Below are positions 5,611 through 8,817 of a stretch of 8,817 nucleotides of DNA, piece after piece. Under the pieces are notes generated by a model that saw nothing but the letters and a program-made list of their open reading frames with translations, made no database searches and was not told where the DNA came from. The stretch spans positions 1-8,817 of the forward strand of contig DATGKD010000121.1 in assembly GCA_035294855.1 (NCBI GenBank), given 5' to 3'. How positions within the stretch are numbered: position 1 is the first letter of the stretch; every line of letters begins with the position of its first letter. This stretch comes from DATGKD01 sp035294855. GTDB lineage: Bacteria > Actinomycetota > Acidimicrobiia > Acidimicrobiales > UBA8190. Both the position numbers and the translations under genes were made by a program.

Positions 5611-5640
5611 ACGATACGGCGGGCACTGTCAACCGGTCAA
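5611..5640 (-). promoter_or_regulatory. Sigma70-like promoter of ftsZ
   Basis: On the minus strand TTGACC (5640-5635) and TATCGT (5616-5611) are separated by 18 bp, both close to consensus. The site is in the 219-bp gap after ftsQ and points at ftsZ. The predicted start near 5604 gives a leader of roughly 135 nt holding two stem-loops. A better-looking TTGACA at 5632-5627 overlaps but is only 10 bp from TATCGT, so it is not the partner of this -10. ftsZ having its own promoter inside the dcw cluster is common in actinobacteria. Confidence 0.6.
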
Positions 5641-5696
5641 GCAGGGTGAGCGGCGGCCGCGGCCGGCACACCCTGGTCAACTCGGTTCATCGCCAT
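5637..5696 (-). other. Very short open frame overlapping the ftsQ stop
   Basis: ATG 5696 or ATG 5690 opens a 19- or 17-codon frame; the second ATG overlaps the ftsQ TGA as ATGA, like the murB-ftsQ junction. The shorter form reads MNRVDQGVPAAAAAHPA and stops at 5637 inside the ftsZ -35 hexamer. No Shine-Dalgarno sequence is convincing and I know no homologue. It could be a coupled leader peptide, or simply the shadow of out-of-frame ftsQ sequence running into the gap. I lean to the latter. Confidence 0.12.
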
Positions 5697-6514
5697 GGTG
5701 GCGCGCCCGCAGTGGGAGGTCCCACCGTCGGCTCGTCGGGCACGGTGACGTCGATCACCGCCGCGCCGGAGGCCGGTCCCGCCGCGAGCACGCTCGTGAG
5801 CGCGGCGAGCTTCGCGGGCAGGTGGCTGGCCGCGCCGAGCGCCACGCTCTGGCGGTGGCCGAGGTCGAGCCAGACATGCGCCCCGGGCGCGACGACGACC
5901 CGGAGCACCCGCGCGGTGAGCGCAGGGGGCAGGGCGCCGACGACCGACAACCCCGGCCGGGCGGCTTCGGCGAGGACGGTGCCGGCGGGGCCGGGGGCCA
6001 CCGGCGCCACCAACGTCGGCAACCCGGGGGGAACGGCCGGGCTCCACGTCAGGACGTGACCACCGGCGTCCACCAGGGCGTATTCGCGCACCGGGCCTGA
6101 GCCGGGGTGAGCGATCCCGGCGACCGGCACGCGCTCGGTGACGGTCACCGTCACGCCGTCGGGCCAGTTCCGGGTCACCACGGCGCGCGCCACCCACGGC
6201 AACCGCTCGACGCGCGACGCCGTGGCTGCGGTGTCGATGTCGACGAGCGGCGTCGATCCGGACAGGCCGGCCGCGTCCACCACCGCGGCGGTTCCGGTGT
6301 TCGTGGCGCCTCGCACCCAGATGTGGCGCAGGGCGAGGACCGGCGAGTGCAGGACCACGAGGAGGACCACCACGAGCACCACCACCGCCGCGCCGGCGAT
6401 CACCCACCGCAGCCGCCGGCGGCCCTGCTCGCGCAGGACCACCACGCGGCGCTGCCAGATCCGAGGCTCGACCGCGGGTGCCGGCGGTTCCAGGGTGTCG
6501 ACCGGCCCCGTCAT
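5687..6514 (-). CDS. ftsQ: Cell division protein FtsQ/DivIB family
   Basis: A 275-residue bitopic membrane protein of the divisome. The N-terminal cytoplasmic part (1-36) is Pro- and Arg-rich. A single membrane segment, about residues 37-56 (VIAGAAVVVLVVVLLVVL), follows basic residues, giving an N-in topology. The extracytoplasmic POTRA domain starts at SPVLALRHIWVRGATNTG (57-74) and includes STPLVDID and LPWVARAVVTRNWPDGVTVTVTERVPVA (105-132). The beta domain runs to about 262, with the late motif VIDVTVPDEPTV, and a short Pro-rich end. FtsQ links FtsL/FtsB and controls FtsW/FtsI activation. The ATG overlaps the murB TGA as ATGA, and GGAGG lies 9 nt upstream, which settles the start although the frame is open further into murB. 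This Shine-Dalgarno sequence is inside a hairpin. The next gene, ftsZ, starts after a 219-bp gap. Confidence 0.94.
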   Translation of the reverse strand: MTGPVDTLEPPAPAVEPRIWQRRVVVLREQGRRRLRWVIAGAAVVVLVVVLLVVLHSPVLALRHIWVRGATNTGTAAVVDAAGLSGSTPLVDIDTAATASRVERLPWVARAVVTRNWPDGVTVTVTERVPVAGIAHPGSGPVREYALVDAGGHVLTWSPAVPPGLPTLVAPVAPGPAGTVLAEAARPGLSVVGALPPALTARVLRVVVAPGAHVWLDLGHRQSVALGAASHLPAKLAALTSVLAAGPASGAAVIDVTVPDEPTVGPPTAGAPPWR

Positions 6515-7518
6515 CGGTCTCGACCTCCAGTCGAGGTCGAGCCTTCGCCCGGGCCCGGCACACGCCGGGCCGACACGGCCCCGGGAACCCGTGCGCTGAA
6601 GCCCACCAGGCGGACCTCCGGCTCGAGGGTCACCCCGGTCCGCTCCTCCACCACCGAGCGCACATGGTCGATCAGGCGGCGCACGTCGTCCGCCGATCCG
6701 TCGCTGTCGGCCTGGATGAAATTGGCGTGCTTGGGGGACACCTGGGCGCTGCCCAGCCGGAAGCCCTTGAGCCCGGCGGCCTCCACGAGCCGGCCCGCCG
6801 AGTCCTCGGGCGGGTTGGTGAACACCGACCCGGCGTTCGAGCCCCCCGGTTGGTGCTCCTTGCGCCATCGCACGACGTCGGCCAGTGCCTCTTCGGCCTC
6901 GGCGCGCTCGCCCCGGGCGAGGGCGAACTCGCCCCACACCACCACCTCACCGGGCCCGATCGCCGAGCGCCGGTAGCCGAGGGCGAGCTGGCTCGCCTCC
7001 ACGACGCGCCCCTCCCCCGCCGCGAGGTCGAACAGCCGGCCCGAGCTGAGCACCGCGGCGACATCCGAACCGTGGCCACCCGCGTTCATCCGCAGCGCAC
7101 CGCCGACCGAGCCGGGCACACCCACCCCCCATTCGAGGCCCCGCAAGCCGGCGCGCGCCGAGTCGCGCGCCACGACCGGCAGCGGCCGGGCGGCCCCGGC
7201 GCGCACGGTGGTGTCGTCGATCTGCTTCCAGTCGAACCCGCGCCCGACCGCCACCACCACGCCGTCGAAGCCCGCGTCGGCGACCAAGAGGTTCGAACCG
7301 CGCCCGAGCACGAGCACGGGCACCGCGGCGCCGGCCGCGGCGATCGCCTCGTGCACGCGCACCAGGTCGTCCTCGCCCTGCGCGTCGACGAGGACCGCCG
7401 CGGCGCCGCCCACCCGGTAGGTGGTGCGCGCGCCGAGCGGCTCATTGCGCTTGGCGCGCCGCCCGAGCGCGGTGGCGACGACGTCGAGGGCCGAGCCGCC
7501 TTGCGGGCCCGGGCTCAC
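6511..7518 (-). CDS. murB: UDP-N-acetylmuramate dehydrogenase (UDP-N-acetylenolpyruvoylglucosamine reductase)
   Basis: A 335-residue cytosolic flavoenzyme that reduces UDP-GlcNAc-enolpyruvate to UDP-MurNAc with NADPH. FAD-binding blocks are visible: RTTYRVGGAA (31-40), LGRGSNLLVAD (71-81) and LEWGVGVPGSVGGALRMNAGGHG (128-150). Later come LGYRRS (180-185), the catalytic serine in AGSVFTNP (Ser231), the substrate strand GSAQVSPKHANFIQ (256-269) and LEPEVR near 298-303, which holds the catalytic glutamate. About 27 residues rich in Gly, Pro, Arg and Ser follow that motif; their DNA also carries the ftsQ ribosome-binding hairpin. I chose GTG 7518, whose GTGA overlaps the murC TGA; GTG 7521 directly before it is an equal alternative that adds one residue. 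Tight overlap on both sides indicates translational coupling in a murC-murB-ftsQ operon. Confidence 0.95.
   Translation of the reverse strand: MSPGPQGGSALDVVATALGRRAKRNEPLGARTTYRVGGAAAVLVDAQGEDDLVRVHEAIAAAGAAVPVLVLGRGSNLLVADAGFDGVVVAVGRGFDWKQIDDTTVRAGAARPLPVVARDSARAGLRGLEWGVGVPGSVGGALRMNAGGHGSDVAAVLSSGRLFDLAAGEGRVVEASQLALGYRRSAIGPGEVVVWGEFALARGERAEAEEALADVVRWRKEHQPGGSNAGSVFTNPPEDSAGRLVEAAGLKGFRLGSAQVSPKHANFIQADSDGSADDVRRLIDHVRSVVEERTGVTLEPEVRLVGFSARVPGAVSARRVPGPGEGSTSTGGRDR
6519..6541 (-). promoter_or_regulatory. 9-bp hairpin holding the ftsQ Shine-Dalgarno sequence
   Basis: CTCGACCTC and GAGGTCGAG form a perfect 9-bp stem with a 5-nt loop in the last codons of murB. The ftsQ ribosome-binding sequence GGAGG (6528-6524) has its first base in the loop and GAGG in the 3' arm, ending 9 nt before the ftsQ ATG. 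A folded hairpin would hide it; ribosomes finishing murB would open it. Translational coupling is the inference. Confidence 0.55.
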
Positions 7519-8817
7519 CACGCGACCGCCGCCAGGAGCTCGTCCGGCAACGACGTCAGGTCCCCCGCCCCGAGGGTGAGGCAGAGGTCTCCCGGCTCGA
7601 GGATTCCCGCCACCGAGGTGCGCAGTTCGGCTCGGCCCGGCACGAACCTCACGTCCGCGTCGGGATGGGCACGGCGCACCGCGTCGGCCACGACCGCACC
7701 GGTGACCCCCGGCACCGGGTCCTCCCCCGCGGCGAACACGTCACTCACCACGACGACGTCCGCCCCCACGAACGCGTCGGCGAACCGTTCCCCGAGGGCC
7801 GCCACGCGGCTGTAGCGGTGGGGCTGGAATACCACCACCAAGCGGGTCGGAGCGGTGTGGCGGGCGGCGGCGATCACCGCCGAGACCTCGGTGGGGAGGT
7901 GCGCGTAGTCGTCGACGAACTGGACCCCGTGCCGTTCGCCGCGCCACTCGTAGCGGCGGGCGACCCCGGCGAAGCGCGCCAGGGCGCGCCGGGCGTCGTC
8001 GAACGTGGCCCCCACCCGCAAGGCGGCCACGATGGCGGTGGCGGCGTTCAGCGCGATGTTCGCCCCGGTGACCGGGAGCGCCACCTGTCCGAGGAGCGTC
8101 TCGTGGTGGGACAGCTCGAACGTGACGCCGTCGGCGCTCATGACGACCTGCCCGACCCGGTAGCTGGCTCTCGGGGCCGTGCCCACGAGGTCCGCGCCGT
8201 GGGCCGCGCCGACACGGGCGGCGACCGGGTCGTCGGCTCCCGCCACCACGCCACCCGAGCGCCCGGCGCAGAACCGGTCGAACGCCTGCACGAGGTGGTC
8301 GAAGTCGCCGTAGAAGTCGAGGTGGTCGGGCTCGATGTTGGTGACCACGGCGATCTCCGGGTCGAGCTCCAAGAACGTGCCGTCGGATTCGTCGGCTTCG
8401 AGCACCAGCCACTGCCCGCTGTCCCACACGGCGTTGGTCCCGATCTCGTTGACGTCGCCGCCGATGAGGAAGCTGGGGCGCAGCCCCGCCTCCATGAGAA
8501 CGAGTGACAACATCGACGTGGTCGTGGTCTTGCCGTGGGTCCCGGACACCGCCACGCACCGGCGGCAGGCGGCGATCGACGCCAGCGCCTGCGCCCGACT
8601 GAGCACCGGCAGGCCCCGCCGCCTCGCCTCCACCACCTCGGGGTTGTGCCCCGACACCGCCGTCGACACGGCGAGGATCTCAGCCCCGTCGACGTGCGCG
8701 GCGTCGTGGCCGACGTGCACGGCCACGCCGGTGGTGGTGAGGCGTTCGAGCGCAGGCGAGGGCTTCAGGTCGCTGCCCGTCACGACGTGCCCCATGGCCG
8801 CCAGCACGGAGCCGATC
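7515..8817 (-). CDS. murC: UDP-N-acetylmuramate--L-alanine ligase (5' end outside window)
   Basis: The last 433 residues of a Mur ligase that adds L-Ala to UDP-MurNAc using ATP, the first stem-peptide step, in the cytosol. The frame is open to the window edge (IGSVLAAMGHVVTGSD), so the start and the first part of the UDP-binding Rossmann domain are missing; internal GTG 8807 is not the true start. The ATP P-loop is GTHGKTTTTS, followed by LEADESDGTFLELDPEIAVV and TNIEPDHLDFYG in the central domain. The C-terminal domain has RRYEWRG, FVDDYAHLPTEV, VVVFQPHRYSR, SDVFAAGEDPVPGVTG and LTLGAGDL. Most MurC proteins have HHPTE where this one has HLPTE. The stop overlaps murB as GTGA. pgeF, whose family corrects MurC mischarging, lies five genes downstream counting murC as the first. 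Confidence 0.96.
   Translation of the reverse strand, partial: IGSVLAAMGHVVTGSDLKPSPALERLTTTGVAVHVGHDAAHVDGAEILAVSTAVSGHNPEVVEARRRGLPVLSRAQALASIAACRRCVAVSGTHGKTTTTSMLSLVLMEAGLRPSFLIGGDVNEIGTNAVWDSGQWLVLEADESDGTFLELDPEIAVVTNIEPDHLDFYGDFDHLVQAFDRFCAGRSGGVVAGADDPVAARVGAAHGADLVGTAPRASYRVGQVVMSADGVTFELSHHETLLGQVALPVTGANIALNAATAIVAALRVGATFDDARRALARFAGVARRYEWRGERHGVQFVDDYAHLPTEVSAVIAAARHTAPTRLVVVFQPHRYSRVAALGERFADAFVGADVVVVSDVFAAGEDPVPGVTGAVVADAVRRAHPDADVRFVPGRAELRTSVAGILEPGDLCLTLGAGDLTSLPDELLAAVAW

Noticed and set aside
5627..5632. TTGACA as the -35 of the ftsZ promoter
   Set aside because: It matches the consensus better than TTGACC but is only 10 bp from TATCGT, and no TANNNT-like box lies 16-18 bp downstream of it.
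6515..6937. N-terminal extension of FtsQ into murB
   Set aside because: It overlaps conserved MurB sequence and is Arg/Gly-rich. The ATGA overlap plus GGAGG support ATG 6514.
6478..7815. Plus-strand open frame of 445 codons opposite murB
   Set aside because: Antisense shadow of murB and the ends of murC and ftsQ, with no recognisable domain.
1..8817. Mobile elements, CRISPR, tRNA or rRNA genes, toxin-antitoxin or defence modules
   Set aside because: I looked on both strands for transposase-like frames, regular direct repeats, tRNA-like ends and small paired genes and found none. Every stretch above 300 bp is covered by a recognisable housekeeping gene.

Overview
This window is the distal part of a division and cell-wall (dcw) cluster from a very GC-rich bacterium, almost certainly an actinobacterium. 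The supporting signs are: ftsZ follows murC-murB-ftsQ with no ftsA between; SepF, YggT and a DivIVA-domain protein lie downstream of ftsZ; the IleRS fragment is the long type without the C-terminal zinc ribbon; and GTG starts are common. Details such as the AVTKGF motif of YggS and the HLPTE motif of MurC remind me of Acidimicrobiia, but I cannot place it to class without a search.

Layout, in the direction of transcription of the main cluster (minus strand, right to left): murC (5' end cut by the window edge), murB (GTGA overlap with murC), ftsQ (ATGA overlap with murB, its Shine-Dalgarno sequence inside a 9-bp hairpin), a 219-bp gap with a sigma70-like promoter and a structured leader, ftsZ, pgeF/yfiH, yggS, sepF, yggT and a divIVA/wag31-like gene. 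On the plus strand the 3' part of ileS converges on divIVA. The two stop codons are 19 bp apart, and an imperfect hairpin there may end transcription on both strands.

The genes form one working unit. MurC and MurB make UDP-MurNAc-L-Ala, and PgeF is the family that edits wrongly loaded stem peptides, so a synthetase and its proof-reader lie in the same cluster. FtsQ belongs to the divisome and FtsZ makes the ring. SepF is the likely membrane anchor for FtsZ in place of FtsA, and YggT and DivIVA are membrane or pole factors that usually accompany SepF. YggS is a PLP-homeostasis protein that travels with this cluster in many Gram-positive bacteria.

I found no mobile element, CRISPR array, tRNA, rRNA or defence-like gene, and no undescribed multi-gene system. 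What deserves a second look is regulatory: the hairpin over the ftsQ ribosome-binding site, the ftsZ promoter with its two leader stem-loops, a run of TANNNT boxes close upstream of sepF, yggT and divIVA that suggests leaderless transcripts, and a His-to-Leu change in the MurC HHPTE motif. The longest stretch without a gene is the 219-bp ftsQ-ftsZ gap.
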